DNA of 63,146 nucleotides from Aedoeadaptatus coxii (GCF_903819215.1 NZ_CAIJCT010000004.1); one strand, 5' to 3'; positions 17,722 to 26,318 are shown, numbered from the stretch's first letter. Numbers and translations are program-made. Notes: generated by a model not told the origin, from the sequence alone.

Positions 17722-18459
17722 ATGGGTCAAAAAGTAAATCCGCACGGGCTTCGTGTAGGGATCATTAAAGATTGGGATTCCAAATGGTATGCCGACAAAA
17801 AAGACTTTGCTGATCTCCTCGCTGAAGACAACAAAATTCGTAAATATATTAAGAAGAACTTATTTCAAGCAGGTATTTCCCGCATCGAAATCGAACGTGC
17901 CGCTAACAAGGTAAAAGTATCGGTTTCCACTGCGAAACCCGGCATGGTCATCGGCCGTGGCGGCGCAGGCGTCGAAGAACTTCGCGCTGAGCTTGAAAAA
18001 TTAACGGGTAAAAGCGTCGTTATCAACGTCGACGAAATCAAAAACCCCGATTTAGATGCGACCTTAATCGCAGAAAACATCGCCGCTCAACTCGAACGCC
18101 GTATTGCGTTCCGTCGTGCGATGAAACAAACCATCCAACGTGTTATGCGCTTAGGCGTAAAAGGTATCCGTACCCAATGTTCCGGCCGTTTAGGCGGTGC
18201 CGACATGGCGCGCCGCGAAGGCTACAGCGAAGGTACGATTCCTCTTCAAACCCTTCGTGCAGACATCGACTACGGTTTCGCGGAAGCAGACACAACCTAC
18301 GGTAAAATCGGCGTCAAGGTATGGCTCTACAAGGGCGAAGTCCTTCCCGAAGCACCTCAAGGTCGCAGAAACCGCAGAGACAGAAAACGTCGCGGCAATG
18401 ACAACAGACGCCGCGGAGCAAACCGCAACGATCAAGGCCAAGGCCAAGACAGACGGTAA
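17722..18459 (+). CDS. rpsC: 30S ribosomal protein S3
   Basis: S3 helps form the mRNA entry channel and has helicase activity. GQKVNPHGLRVGIIKDWDSKWYA, the KH-domain GRGGAGVEELRAELEKLTGK and the C-terminal GRLGGADMARREGYSEG motif are intact. The product is 245 residues and ends in a low-complexity tail of about 30 residues rich in Arg, Asn, Asp and Gln, longer and more repetitive than most S3 proteins. Confidence 0.97.
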   Translation: MGQKVNPHGLRVGIIKDWDSKWYADKKDFADLLAEDNKIRKYIKKNLFQAGISRIEIERAANKVKVSVSTAKPGMVIGRGGAGVEELRAELEKLTGKSVVINVDEIKNPDLDATLIAENIAAQLERRIAFRRAMKQTIQRVMRLGVKGIRTQCSGRLGGADMARREGYSEGTIPLQTLRADIDYGFAEADTTYGKIGVKVWLYKGEVLPEAPQGRRNRRDRKRRGNDNRRRGANRNDQGQGQDRR

Positions 18460-18476
18460 GTGAGGAGGACAGCACT

Positions 18477-18917
18477 ATGTTAATGCCGAAAAGAGTAAAA
18501 TATCGGAGACAACATCGCGGGAGAATGAAAGGTGTCGCTCACAGAGGCAACACGTTAACCTACGGTGATTACGGCATCCAAGCATTGGAACCGACCTGGA
18601 TCACTTCCAATCAAATCGAGGCCGCACGTCGTGCCATGACACGTTACATCCGTCGTGGCGGTAATATTTGGATTAAAGTATTCCCCGACAAGCCCGTAAC
18701 CGAAAAACCTGCTGAAACTCGTATGGGTTCCGGTAAAGGTTCTCCGGAATACTGGGTAGCAGTCGTTAAACCGGGTCGCGTATTATTCGAACTCGGTGGT
18801 GTCGATGAAGAAGTTGCAAGAGAAGCAATGCGCCTTGCGGCCATGAAGTTGCCGATCAAGACTCGTTTCATCACAAGAAACCATGAAGAAAGTGAGGGCG
18901 ATTCGAATGAAAAATAA
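18477..18917 (+). CDS. rplP: 50S ribosomal protein L16
   Basis: L16 organises the tRNA A-site on the large subunit. MLMPKRVKYRRQHRGRMKG and the GSGKGSPEYWVAVVKPGRVLFE segment, which carries the arginine hydroxylated in some bacteria, are present; length 146. I keep ATG 18477, 7 bases after GAGGAGG. Its end overlaps rpmC by 11 bp. Confidence 0.97.
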   Translation: MLMPKRVKYRRQHRGRMKGVAHRGNTLTYGDYGIQALEPTWITSNQIEAARRAMTRYIRRGGNIWIKVFPDKPVTEKPAETRMGSGKGSPEYWVAVVKPGRVLFELGGVDEEVAREAMRLAAMKLPIKTRFITRNHEESEGDSNEK

Positions 18918-19113
18918 AGACATCCGTAATTTATCCGGTGACGAACTGAATAAAAAGGTGTCCGAGTTGAAAAACGAACTTTTCAACCTTCGCTTTCAAC
19001 TGGCTACTGGACAATTAGATAACCCGTCCACCATTAAAAGCGTGAAAAAAGATATCGCACGCGTTAAAACCATCCAAAGAGAGCGCGAGCTCAACATGGA
19101 AAAGGAGGCGTAA
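18907..19113 (+). CDS. rpmC: 50S ribosomal protein L29
   Basis: L29 lies near the tunnel exit beside L23. The 68-residue two-helix product includes IRNLSGDELNKKVSELKNELFNLRFQLATGQLDNP. I start at ATG 18907; upstream in-frame ATGs lie deep in rplP. The 11-bp overlap with rplP suggests coupled translation. Confidence 0.95.
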   Translation: MKNKDIRNLSGDELNKKVSELKNELFNLRFQLATGQLDNPSTIKSVKKDIARVKTIQRERELNMEKEA

Positions 19114-19116
19114 CTT

Positions 19117-19371
19117 ATGGAAAGAAATCAACGTAAAGTGATCTCCGGTAAGGTCGTAAGCGATGCCATGGACAAAACGATTGTCGTAGCCGTAGAGACC
19201 TTCAAGACTCACCCTATCTATAAAAAGAGATTTAAAAACACCACGAAATACAAGGTGCACGACGAGAACAATGAAGCGGGTATCGGCGATACCGTTCGCG
19301 CGATGGAAACCCGCCCCCTTTCCAAGGACAAGAGATTCCGCCTCGTCAAAATCGTAGAAAAAGCGAAATAA
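19117..19371 (+). CDS. rpsQ: 30S ribosomal protein S17
   Basis: S17 is a primary 16S rRNA-binding protein with an OB fold. KVISGKVVSDAMDKTIVVAVETFKTHPIYKKRFK and RPLSKDKRFRLVKIVEKAK match the family; 84 residues. Only 3 bp separate it from rpmC. Confidence 0.97.
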   Translation: MERNQRKVISGKVVSDAMDKTIVVAVETFKTHPIYKKRFKNTTKYKVHDENNEAGIGDTVRAMETRPLSKDKRFRLVKIVEKAK

Positions 19372-19384
19372 GGAGGTTCTCGGA

Positions 19385-19753
19385 ATGATTCAACAAGAAA
19401 CCAGATTAAAAGTTGCCGATAACTCCGGCGCAAGAGAACTTGGCGTCATCAAAGTTCTCGGCGGCACCAATCGCCGTTATGCGAACATCGGCGACATCGT
19501 CGTTTGCTCCGTCAAACAAGCAACACCCGGTGGCGTTGTTAAAAAAGGCGCCGTGGTAAAAGCGGTTATCGTTCGTTCGAAAAAAGGCATTCGTCGTCCC
19601 GACGGAACCTACATTAAATTCGACGACAACGCAGCCGTTGTTATCAAAGATGATAAGAATCCCCAAGGCACCCGTATTTTCGGGCCCGTAACCAGAGAGC
19701 TCAGAGGCGATAACTTCATGAGAATTATCTCCCTCGCTCCGGAAGTTCTTTAA
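19385..19753 (+). CDS. rplN: 50S ribosomal protein L14
   Basis: L14 lies at the subunit interface, contacts 16S rRNA and binds the silencing factor RsfS. MIQQETRLKVADNSGARELGVIKVLGG and the C-terminal VTRELRGDNFMRIISLAPEVL are nearly invariant in bacteria. Length is 122 residues. It begins the classical spc group with rplX following by 14 bp. Confidence 0.98.
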   Translation: MIQQETRLKVADNSGARELGVIKVLGGTNRRYANIGDIVVCSVKQATPGGVVKKGAVVKAVIVRSKKGIRRPDGTYIKFDDNAAVVIKDDKNPQGTRIFGPVTRELRGDNFMRIISLAPEVL

Positions 19754-19767
19754 GGAGGTGGCATAGA

Positions 19768-20082
19768 ATGCGCATCAAAAAAGGAGATACCGTCGAAGTC
19801 ATTTCCGGCAAGGACAAAGGTAAAAAGGGCAAAGTTGTTCGCACCCTACCGAAACAAGATCGTGTAGTAGTAGAAGGCGTGAACATCGTGACCAAACACG
19901 AAAAACCCAGAGGACCGCAAAACCCGGGGGGTATCACCAAAGCTGAAGCCCCGATCCACGTATCCAACGTCATGTACTATGACACCAAGACCAACAAGAG
20001 AAGCCGCATCGGTTATACTTTTGAAAACGGTAAAAAGGTACGTGTCATCAACTCCAGCGGTGCTACCATTTCTGATAAATAA
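19768..20082 (+). CDS. rplX: 50S ribosomal protein L24
   Basis: L24 initiates large-subunit assembly and carries an N-terminal KOW motif (KKGDTVEVISGKDKGKKGKVVRTLPKQDRVVVEGVN). The 104-residue product also has the conserved ITKAEAPIHVSNVM segment. TAAGGAGGTGGC ahead of the ATG is a strong ribosome binding site. Confidence 0.97.
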   Translation: MRIKKGDTVEVISGKDKGKKGKVVRTLPKQDRVVVEGVNIVTKHEKPRGPQNPGGITKAEAPIHVSNVMYYDTKTNKRSRIGYTFENGKKVRVINSSGATISDK

Positions 20083-20093
20083 GGAGGCCTGTG

Positions 20094-20645
20094 ATGACAT
20101 CGAGATTATATGAAAAAATCACGAACGAAGTCGCACCTGCTTTAATGGACGAATTTAAATATGACAATGTCATGCAAATTCCTCGTCTTGAAAAAGTAGT
20201 GATCAATATAGGACTTGGAGAAGCTAAGGACAATCCGAAAGCGCTTGAAAGTGCCATTAACGATTTAACCTTAATCTCCGGTCAAAAACCCATCGTAACC
20301 AAAGCCCGCAAATCCATTGCGAACTTTAAATTACGTGAAGGTTCCAAAATCGGTTGTAAAGTTACCCTTCGCGGCAGAAGAATGTATGAGTTCTTAGACA
20401 AGCTTATGAACGTTGCACTTCCCCGTGTACGTGACTTCCGCGGCGTTAAGAGCACCGCTTTTGATGGCAGAGGCAATTATGCACTCGGTCTTAAAGAACA
20501 ACTGATTTTCCCTGAAATCGAATATGACAAGATCGACACGTTACGCGGTATGGATATTATCATCGTAACGACTGCCGAAACTGATGAAGAGGCTAAGTCT
20601 TTCCTCGCGAAGATGGGCATGCCTTTTGCAAAGAAGGAGGGTTAA
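20094..20645 (+). CDS. rplE: 50S ribosomal protein L5
   Basis: L5 binds 5S rRNA in the central protuberance. KVVINIGLGEAKDNPKALESA, GQKPIVTKARKSIANFKLREG and LPRVRDFRGVKSTAFDGRGNYALGLKEQLIFPEI are diagnostic. I use ATG 20094, 6 bases after AAGGAGG, rather than the GTG one codon earlier. 183 residues. Confidence 0.97.
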   Translation: MTSRLYEKITNEVAPALMDEFKYDNVMQIPRLEKVVINIGLGEAKDNPKALESAINDLTLISGQKPIVTKARKSIANFKLREGSKIGCKVTLRGRRMYEFLDKLMNVALPRVRDFRGVKSTAFDGRGNYALGLKEQLIFPEIEYDKIDTLRGMDIIIVTTAETDEEAKSFLAKMGMPFAKKEG

Positions 20646-20648
20646 ACT

Positions 20649-20834
20649 GTGGCAAAGAAATCCATGGTCGCAAAGCAAAAACGTAAAAACAAATACAGCT
20701 CCAGAAACTACACGAGATGTAGCATTTGCGGACGCCCTCACGCAGTACTTCAAAAGTACGGTATTTGCAGAATTTGTTTCCGTAAACTAGCTTACGCAGG
20801 TCAAATCCCCGGCGTAAGAAAGGCAAGCTGGTAA
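20649..20834 (+). CDS. rpsN: 30S ribosomal protein S14, zinc-binding type
   Basis: This is the short 61-residue S14 with an intact zinc ribbon (CSICGRPHAVLQKYGICRIC), the C+ or type Z form. The zinc-free form, often induced under zinc starvation, is not in this window. Translation starts at GTG, 3 bp after rplE, with an AGGAGG inside the end of rplE. Confidence 0.96.
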   Translation: MAKKSMVAKQKRKNKYSSRNYTRCSICGRPHAVLQKYGICRICFRKLAYAGQIPGVRKASW

Positions 20835-20859
20835 GGCTAACCGAAAGGAGGAATTGACT

Positions 20860-21255
20860 ATGATGACAGACCCTATTGCAGATATGCTGACAAGAATCAG
20901 AAACGGCAATGACGCAAAACACAAATCTGTTGAGATTCCCGCTTCCAAAATTAAGGCGGAAATCGCCCGTATCCTTCTCGAGGAAGGCTATATTAAAAGC
21001 TTCGACGTGCTTGAAGAAGGACCTCAAGGCAAAATTAATGTAGAATTAAAATACGGTCAAAACGAAGAAAAAGTAATTAGCGGTATTAAACGTATTTCGA
21101 AGCCGGGCCTTCGCGTCTATGCTAAGAACACGGAGATCCCCAAAGTATTAGGTGGTCTCGGCATCGCCATCATGTCCACATCCAAGGGCATTATGACCGA
21201 TCGTGAAGCACGTAAGGCAGAAGTTGGCGGAGAAGTACTCTGCTACGTTTGGTAA
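20860..21255 (+). CDS. rpsH: 30S ribosomal protein S8
   Basis: S8 organises the central domain of 16S rRNA and in Escherichia coli represses the spc operon. TDPIADMLTRIRNGNDAKH and the C-terminal GIAIMSTSKGIMTDREARKAEVGGEVLCYVW are typical. I start at ATG 20860 (MMTDPIADML), 7 bases after AAAGGAGGA; 131 residues. Confidence 0.97.
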   Translation: MMTDPIADMLTRIRNGNDAKHKSVEIPASKIKAEIARILLEEGYIKSFDVLEEGPQGKINVELKYGQNEEKVISGIKRISKPGLRVYAKNTEIPKVLGGLGIAIMSTSKGIMTDREARKAEVGGEVLCYVW

Positions 21256-21270
21256 GGAAGGAGCGTTAAG

Positions 21271-21807
21271 ATGTCCAGAATCGGAAAAAATCCAATCGAT
21301 ATCCCTTCCGGCGTAGAAGTAAAAATGAACGGCAATGTCGTCGAAGTAAAAGGACCGAAGGGCAGCCTCAAAACTGAATTCAATCCTATCATCAACATTG
21401 CCATCGAAGATAATCAAGTCATCGTGACACGCCCTAACGACAACAAAGACGTTCGCGCACTTCACGGCCTCTATCGTACCTTGATCGCCAACAATATCGA
21501 AGGCGTCCTCAACGGTTACGAAAAGAAACTTGAAATCATCGGAACAGGTTATCGTGCACAAAAACAAGGCAAAAAATTAAACATGAACCTTGGTCACTCG
21601 CACCCCATCGAACTCGAAGATCCGGAAGGAATCGAAGTCGAAGTTCCGAGCAACACGGAAATTACGGTTAAGGGAATCGACAAACAAAAAGTCGGCGCCT
21701 ATGCTGCTAAAATCCGAAGCTTCCGTTCCCCTGAACCCTACAAAGGTAAGGGCATTCGTTACGTCGGCGAATACGTTCGCAGAAAAGTCGGTAAGACCGG
21801 TAAGTAA
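21271..21807 (+). CDS. rplF: 50S ribosomal protein L6
   Basis: L6 has two duplicated domains and lies near the factor-binding site. SRIGKNPIDIPSGVEVKMNGNVVEVKGPKG and the C-terminal RSFRSPEPYKGKGIRYVGEYVRRKVGKTGK match; 178 residues. It lies 15 bp after rpsH. Confidence 0.97.
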   Translation: MSRIGKNPIDIPSGVEVKMNGNVVEVKGPKGSLKTEFNPIINIAIEDNQVIVTRPNDNKDVRALHGLYRTLIANNIEGVLNGYEKKLEIIGTGYRAQKQGKKLNMNLGHSHPIELEDPEGIEVEVPSNTEITVKGIDKQKVGAYAAKIRSFRSPEPYKGKGIRYVGEYVRRKVGKTGK

Positions 21808-21824
21808 GAAAGGAGTGGAGTGTT

Positions 21825-22187
21825 TTGTTTAAGAAAATTGATCGCCAAGGCAATCGTAAAGCGAGACAAGCTCGCGTCAGACAGAAGATTAACGGAACCG
21901 AATCCAAACCTCGTCTTGCCATTTACCGTAGTGCGCACCACATTTACGCACAACTTATCGACGATGTGAATGGTAAGACATTAGCCAGTGCTTCCACCTT
22001 GGATAAATCCTTAGGTTTGGAAAGCACCAAAAACATCGAAGCAGCAAAAGCCATCGGTAAGTCCATCGGCGAAAAAGCCAAGGCAAACGGCATCGAAGAA
22101 GTTGTTTTCGATCGCGCAGGCTATGTATACCACGGCCGTGTAGCAGCACTTGCTGAAGCGGCTCGCGAAGCGGGACTGAAGTTCTAA
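21825..22187 (+). CDS. rplR: 50S ribosomal protein L18
   Basis: L18 binds 5S rRNA beside L5. The C-terminal AAKAIGKSIGEKAKANGIEEVVFDRAGYVYHGRVAALAEAAREAGL is diagnostic; 120 residues. The start appears to be TTG 21825, nine bases after AAAGGAG, since a nearby GTG is out of frame and no ATG is in frame. Confidence 0.95.
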   Translation: MFKKIDRQGNRKARQARVRQKINGTESKPRLAIYRSAHHIYAQLIDDVNGKTLASASTLDKSLGLESTKNIEAAKAIGKSIGEKAKANGIEEVVFDRAGYVYHGRVAALAEAAREAGLKF

Positions 22188-22198
22188 GGAGGGAAAGA

Positions 22199-22711
22199 TT
22201 GAACCGTAACAAAAACAATACCAGAGATAGAGACACGGAACTCGAAGAAAAAGTAGTAGCTATCAACCGTGTTGCAAAGACCGTTAAGGGCGGTCGTAAT
22301 ATGCGCTTCTCTGCCCTCGTCGTCGTAGGCGATAGAAACGGTAGAGTCGGTGTCGGCACCGGTAAAGCCCTCGAAGTCCCCGAAGCGATTCGTAAGGGTA
22401 CGCAAGCGGCTAAGAAAAACTTAGTAGATATTAACCTTGTAGGAAATACCATTCCGCACCAAACCGTCGGTGTATTCGGTGCAGGTCGCGTGTTCTTAAA
22501 ACCGGCTCGTCCCGGTACCGGTGTAATCGCCGGCGGCAGCGTACGTGCCGTATGCGAACTCGCAGGTATTAAAGACATTTATACACACAGCATCGGCTCT
22601 CCCAACCCGAGAAATACCGTTAACGCCACCATGGAAGGCTTAATGGGTCTTAAGACGGCTGAGAGCGTTGCAAAACTGCGCGGCAAAAGCGTAGAAGAAA
22701 TTTTAGGATAG
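22199..22711 (+). CDS. rpsE: 30S ribosomal protein S5
   Basis: S5 contributes to the mRNA entry channel and decoding fidelity. ELEEKVVAINRVAKTVKGGRNMRFSALVVVGDRNGRVGVGTGKALEVPEAIRKG is the signature region, with GTGVIAGGSVRAVCELAGI later. Length 170. Start codon is TTG 22199 after GGAGGGAAAGA; the first ATG is far inside the gene. Confidence 0.96.
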   Translation: MNRNKNNTRDRDTELEEKVVAINRVAKTVKGGRNMRFSALVVVGDRNGRVGVGTGKALEVPEAIRKGTQAAKKNLVDINLVGNTIPHQTVGVFGAGRVFLKPARPGTGVIAGGSVRAVCELAGIKDIYTHSIGSPNPRNTVNATMEGLMGLKTAESVAKLRGKSVEEILG

Positions 22712-22721
22712 GGGGATTAAC

Positions 22722-22898
22722 ATGAGTACCATTAAAATTAAACTCAAGAAAAGCCCTATCGGAAAGATCGAAAAACACAGACGTACGATCAAGGCTTTAG
22801 GTCTCAGAAAGATCGGTCAAGTCGTTGAAAAAGAGGACACCCCTCAAATTCGAGGCATGATCCACACTGTAGACTTTATGGTCGAAGTCGTCGACTAA
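22722..22898 (+). CDS. rpmD: 50S ribosomal protein L30
   Basis: This 58-residue gene reads MSTIKIKLKKSPIGKIEKHR at the start, then TIKALGLRKIGQVVEKEDTPQIRGMIHTV, the bacterial L30 pattern. GGGGGATTAAC precedes the ATG. It fills the gap between rpsE and rplO, its conserved place in the spc group. Confidence 0.96.
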   Translation: MSTIKIKLKKSPIGKIEKHRRTIKALGLRKIGQVVEKEDTPQIRGMIHTVDFMVEVVD

Positions 22899-22911
22899 GG
22901 AGGTGGACGTA

Positions 22912-23361
22912 ATGAAATTGCATGATTTAAGACCTAATGAAGGTGGAGGAGTCAAGGCAAAGAAACGTCTCGGCCGCGGTATTGCATCGGGCACCGGTAA
23001 AACAGCCGGTCGTGGTCACAAAGGCCAAAAAGCTCGTAGCGGCGGCGGTGTTCGTCCCGGCTTTGAAGGCGGACAAATGCCTCTTTTCCGTCGTCTTCCG
23101 AAACGTGGCTTCACCAACATTTTCAAAAAGCAATATGCCATTGTAAATGTTGAAGCTCTTAACCAATTTGATAATGGATCAGATGTTACCTTAGATACCC
23201 TCGTAGAACGTGGTATCGTGAAGCGCTCCGACGCAGTTGACGGCTTGCGCGTGCTTGGAAACGGCGAAATCAACGTTTCCGTAAACGTAAAAGCGGAACA
23301 CTTCACGAAATCTGCAGCTGAAAAAATTGAAGCGGCAGGGGGAAAGGTTGAGGTGATCTAG
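22912..23361 (+). CDS. rplO: 50S ribosomal protein L15
   Basis: L15 is a late-assembly protein with a long glycine/arginine-rich N-terminal extension, here LGRGIASGTGKTAGRGHKGQKARSGGGVRPGFEGGQMPLFRRLPKRG. I start at ATG 22912 (MKLHDLRPNEG), 7 bases after AAGGAGGT, rather than the GTG inside that site. 149 residues. Its TAG stop directly abuts secY. Confidence 0.97.
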   Translation: MKLHDLRPNEGGGVKAKKRLGRGIASGTGKTAGRGHKGQKARSGGGVRPGFEGGQMPLFRRLPKRGFTNIFKKQYAIVNVEALNQFDNGSDVTLDTLVERGIVKRSDAVDGLRVLGNGEINVSVNVKAEHFTKSAAEKIEAAGGKVEVI

Positions 23362-24642
23362 ATGATCCAGACCTTTAGAGATGCTTGGAAGATCCCGGAA
23401 ATTCGCAAAAAGCTTCTCTTCACCCTTTTCATGTTGGTCGTATTCCGTTTTGGCAGCCACATTCCGGTACCCTTTATGGACCGGGCAGCCATTGCACAAA
23501 TCTTTAGCCAACAAGAAGGTGGTATACTTTCATTCCTGGATTTAATGAGTGGTGGTAACTTTGGACACTTCTCCATTTTTGCTACGAGCATTTATCCCTA
23601 TATCACGGCGTCCATCGTCTTGCAATTATTGACCATCGCTATCCCCAGTTTGGAAGCGCTCAGTAAAGAAGGCGAAACCGGACGTAAGAAAATTGCGAAG
23701 TATACAAGGTATCTAGCAGTTGTTCTCGCCGCGGTACAAGCTATCGGTTACACCTATGGTTTCTATCGCAAAGCCGTGAACACGAGCAACCCGTTCCAAG
23801 ACGTAGTCATTATTCTTTCGGTCGTTGCAGGAAGTACCTTCCTAATTTGGATCGGTGAAATGATTACGGAAAAAGGAATAGGCAATGGGATCTCTCTACT
23901 CATCTTCGCAGGGATCGTAGCCAGATTCCCCGCTGATATTTGGGCATCGATTCGCCTGGCAAGCATTGGCAGAGTATCGTGGGCATGGGTTGCCGTGTTC
24001 GCCGTTCTCGCCATCGGCATTGTCGTTTTAGTCGTCGCCTTAAACGAAGGGCAACGACGGGTTCCCGTTCAATACGCCAAGCGCGTAGTGGGACGTAAAA
24101 TGTACGGCGGTCAAAGCACCCATATTCCGATTAAAGTTTTAATGAGCGGCGTTATGCCTATCATTTTTGCTCAAACCATTATGAGTATTCCTTCCATTAT
24201 CGTCATGTTCCAAGGCCCCAATTCTGAAGCGGCCAAATTCATGACCAAATGGTTTACGCCGGCCGGTGATATTGGAGTCTTCATCTATAGCATCTTCATG
24301 ATTCTATTGATTGTCTTCTTCACCTTCTTCTACACGGCGATTCAATTCAACACCGTGGAATATTCCAAAAACTTACAACAAAACGGTGGTTTTATCCCCG
24401 GTATTCGCCCCGGCAAGAAGACATCCGATTACTTGCAAAGCGTAGTTAATCGTCTCGTCTTCCCCGGCGCTATAGCATTAGCATTCCTATCCGTCCTTCC
24501 GACGATCTTAGAAAAAATCACCAAGCTGCATTTCAGCTTCGGCGGTACGAGCTTGATCATCGTCGTAGGCGTTATTATGGAAACGGCAAGAGTACTGGAA
24601 CAACAATTAATGATGCGACACTATAAGGGATTCCTAAAATAA
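23362..24642 (+). CDS. secY: Protein translocase subunit SecY
   Basis: SecY forms the protein-conducting channel in the cytoplasmic membrane with SecE and SecG. The 426 residues contain about ten hydrophobic helices, with HIPVPFMDRAAI near residue 35, the SLL-containing ITEKGIGNGISLLIFAGI segment near 170 and the cytosolic loop EGQRRVPVQYAKRVVGRKMYGGQ near 225 that contacts SecA and the ribosome. It starts immediately after the rplO stop, with AGGTGAT as ribosome binding site inside rplO. Confidence 0.97.
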   Translation: MIQTFRDAWKIPEIRKKLLFTLFMLVVFRFGSHIPVPFMDRAAIAQIFSQQEGGILSFLDLMSGGNFGHFSIFATSIYPYITASIVLQLLTIAIPSLEALSKEGETGRKKIAKYTRYLAVVLAAVQAIGYTYGFYRKAVNTSNPFQDVVIILSVVAGSTFLIWIGEMITEKGIGNGISLLIFAGIVARFPADIWASIRLASIGRVSWAWVAVFAVLAIGIVVLVVALNEGQRRVPVQYAKRVVGRKMYGGQSTHIPIKVLMSGVMPIIFAQTIMSIPSIIVMFQGPNSEAAKFMTKWFTPAGDIGVFIYSIFMILLIVFFTFFYTAIQFNTVEYSKNLQQNGGFIPGIRPGKKTSDYLQSVVNRLVFPGAIALAFLSVLPTILEKITKLHFSFGGTSLIIVVGVIMETARVLEQQLMMRHYKGFLK

Positions 24643-24652
24643 GGAGGATCAT

Positions 24653-25303
24653 ATGAGACTAGTCATTTTAGGCCCGCCGGGAGCCGGTAAGGGTACGCAA
24701 GCAGCATCTATCGTAGACACATTTAACGTCGTACACATTTCAACGGGAGATATCTTCCGCGAAAACATTAAAAACGACACACCGCTGGGCAAAAAAGCCA
24801 AGAGCTACATGGATCGCGGCGAACTCGTCCCCGATGAACTCGTAAACGACCTCGTCGTCGATCGCCTTCAAAAGCCCGACGTCGAAAACGGATTTTTACT
24901 GGACGGCTTCCCGAGAACGGTCAATCAAGCGGTCGCATTAGATGCGGCATTGGAGCAAATGGGCACCAAGCTTGATCGCGTCATTAACATCGTCGTCGCA
25001 AGCGACCTTCTCATCGACCGTGCGGTCGGTAGACGCGTTTGCCCGACCTGTGGAAGAACGTATCACATTAAGAATCAAAAGCCTGCCGTCGAAGGCAAAT
25101 GCGACGACGACGGAGCATCTTTGATTCAACGTGACGATGATACCGAAGAAACGGTGAAGAAGCGCATCGATGTTTACGAAAGGCAAACTTCCCCGTTAAT
25201 CGACTATTATAAAGCGCAAGGACTACTGCTTGATATCGACGGTTCCAAAGACATTGACGTCGTGTTTGAAGACATTCGCGCAGGCCTCGACAAAGAGGCT
25301 TAA
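24653..25303 (+). CDS. adk: Adenylate kinase
   Basis: This interconverts ATP + AMP and 2 ADP. The P-loop GPPGAGKGTQA (residues 7-17), the AMP-binding STGDIFRENI and DGFPRTVNQA motifs and the LID domain are present. The LID carries CPTC and a later C-D-D-D, a CCCD-type zinc site as in many Gram-positive enzymes. 216 residues. It follows secY as usual, but the methionine aminopeptidase gene that often comes next is missing. Confidence 0.97.
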   Translation: MRLVILGPPGAGKGTQAASIVDTFNVVHISTGDIFRENIKNDTPLGKKAKSYMDRGELVPDELVNDLVVDRLQKPDVENGFLLDGFPRTVNQAVALDAALEQMGTKLDRVINIVVASDLLIDRAVGRRVCPTCGRTYHIKNQKPAVEGKCDDDGASLIQRDDDTEETVKKRIDVYERQTSPLIDYYKAQGLLLDIDGSKDIDVVFEDIRAGLDKEA

Positions 25304-25306
25304 TCA

Positions 25307-25573
25307 ATGATCGGGACCTCTGATATTAGAGTCGGTCAGGTAGTAAAATCCAAGGCGGGCAGAGATAAAGAAGGATTCTTTGTAGTCTTGGAAGTCATCG
25401 ACGACAGATATCTTCTGTTGGCGGACGGCAAGAGAAGAACGCTCGATCATCCCAAGCGGAAGAAGGCTATGCATTTGCAGAAAACTCATTCTCTTGTGGA
25501 TCTAAAACCTGAGGATAGACCGTTAAACGATAGTTATATTCGTAAACAACTGTCTCGCTTCCAAGAGGCATAA
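25307..25573 (+). CDS. KOW-domain RNA-binding protein (L14e-like)
   Basis: This 88-residue protein starts with a KOW-type barrel (DIRVGQVVKSKAGRDKEGFFVVLEVIDDRYLLLADGKRRTLDHPKRKKAMHL) similar to archaeal and eukaryotic L14e. Members occur in Clostridia between adk/map and infA and are presumed ribosome-associated, but their function is not established. The ribosome binding site is weak (GAGGCT), and only 3 bp separate it from adk, so coupled translation is likely. Confidence 0.8.
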   Translation: MIGTSDIRVGQVVKSKAGRDKEGFFVVLEVIDDRYLLLADGKRRTLDHPKRKKAMHLQKTHSLVDLKPEDRPLNDSYIRKQLSRFQEA

Positions 25574-25585
25574 GGAGGATCTTTC

Positions 25586-25804
25586 ATGGCAAAAGAAGAT
25601 GTCATTGAAGTGGAAGGCGTCGTAACCGACGCTCTACCCAATACAAACTTTAAAGTCAAGCTAGAAAACGGACATGAAATACTGGCCCATATCTCCGGAA
25701 AATTGCGTATGCACTATATTCGTATACTACCTGGAGACCGTGTAACAGTAGAACTCAGTCCTTACGACTTGACCCGCGGACGTATTACCTGGAGAAAGAA
25801 ATAG
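25586..25804 (+). CDS. infA: Translation initiation factor IF-1
   Basis: IF-1 blocks the ribosomal A site during initiation. The 72-residue OB-fold sequence KEDVIEVEGVVTDALPNTNFKVKLENGHEILAHISGKLRMHYIRILPGDRVTVELSPYDLTRGRITWRKK is near consensus. AAGGAGGATC precedes the ATG. rpmJ follows by 16 bp. Confidence 0.97.
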   Translation: MAKEDVIEVEGVVTDALPNTNFKVKLENGHEILAHISGKLRMHYIRILPGDRVTVELSPYDLTRGRITWRKK

Positions 25805-25820
25805 TTTAGGAGGGGACGAA

Positions 25821-25934
25821 ATGAAAGTAAGACCTTCAGTTAAGAAGATGTGCGATAAATGCAAAATCATTAAACGCAAAGGACGCGTTATGGTGATTTG
25901 CGAAAATCCGAAGCATAAACAAAGACAAGGATAA
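25821..25934 (+). CDS. rpmJ: 50S ribosomal protein L36, zinc-binding type
   Basis: A 37-residue gene starting MKVRPSVKKMCDKCKIIKRK and continuing to CENPKHKQRQG. The C-X2-C...C-X4-H zinc ligands are intact. AGGAGGGGACGAA precedes the ATG. Its place between infA and rpsM is conserved. Confidence 0.96.
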   Translation: MKVRPSVKKMCDKCKIIKRKGRVMVICENPKHKQRQG

Positions 25935-25946
25935 GGGGGTGTTGGC

Positions 25947-26309
25947 ATGGCAAGAATTGCTGGTATAGACTTACCGAGAGAAAAACGAGCTGAAATCGGG
26001 CTCACTTATATTTACGGAATCGGACGTTCCCGCGCCCAAGAAATCCTAACCAAAGCCGGTGTCGACTTTAACACATACATTAAAGATTTGACCGAAGCCG
26101 AAGTTGGCGCCATTCGTAAGGTAATCGACGATTACCACGTCGAAGGTGATTTACGTCGTGAAGTGGCATTAAACATTAAGCGTTTACGCGAAATCAACTG
26201 CTACCGCGGCATCCGTCATAAGAGAGGCCTACCCGTTCGTGGTCAAAAGACTAAGACCAACGCCAGAACGCGTAAAGGTCCTAAGAAGATAGTTTCCAAG
26301 AAGAAGTAG
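25947..26309 (+). CDS. rpsM: 30S ribosomal protein S13
   Basis: S13 forms intersubunit bridges in the 30S head and contacts the P-site tRNA. ARIAGIDLPREKRAEIGLTYIYGIGRSRAQEIL and CYRGIRHKRGLPVRGQKTKTNARTRKGPKK are diagnostic; 120 residues. It lies 12 bp after rpmJ. Confidence 0.97.
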   Translation: MARIAGIDLPREKRAEIGLTYIYGIGRSRAQEILTKAGVDFNTYIKDLTEAEVGAIRKVIDDYHVEGDLRREVALNIKRLREINCYRGIRHKRGLPVRGQKTKTNARTRKGPKKIVSKKK

Positions 26310-26318
26310 GAGGGCTAA

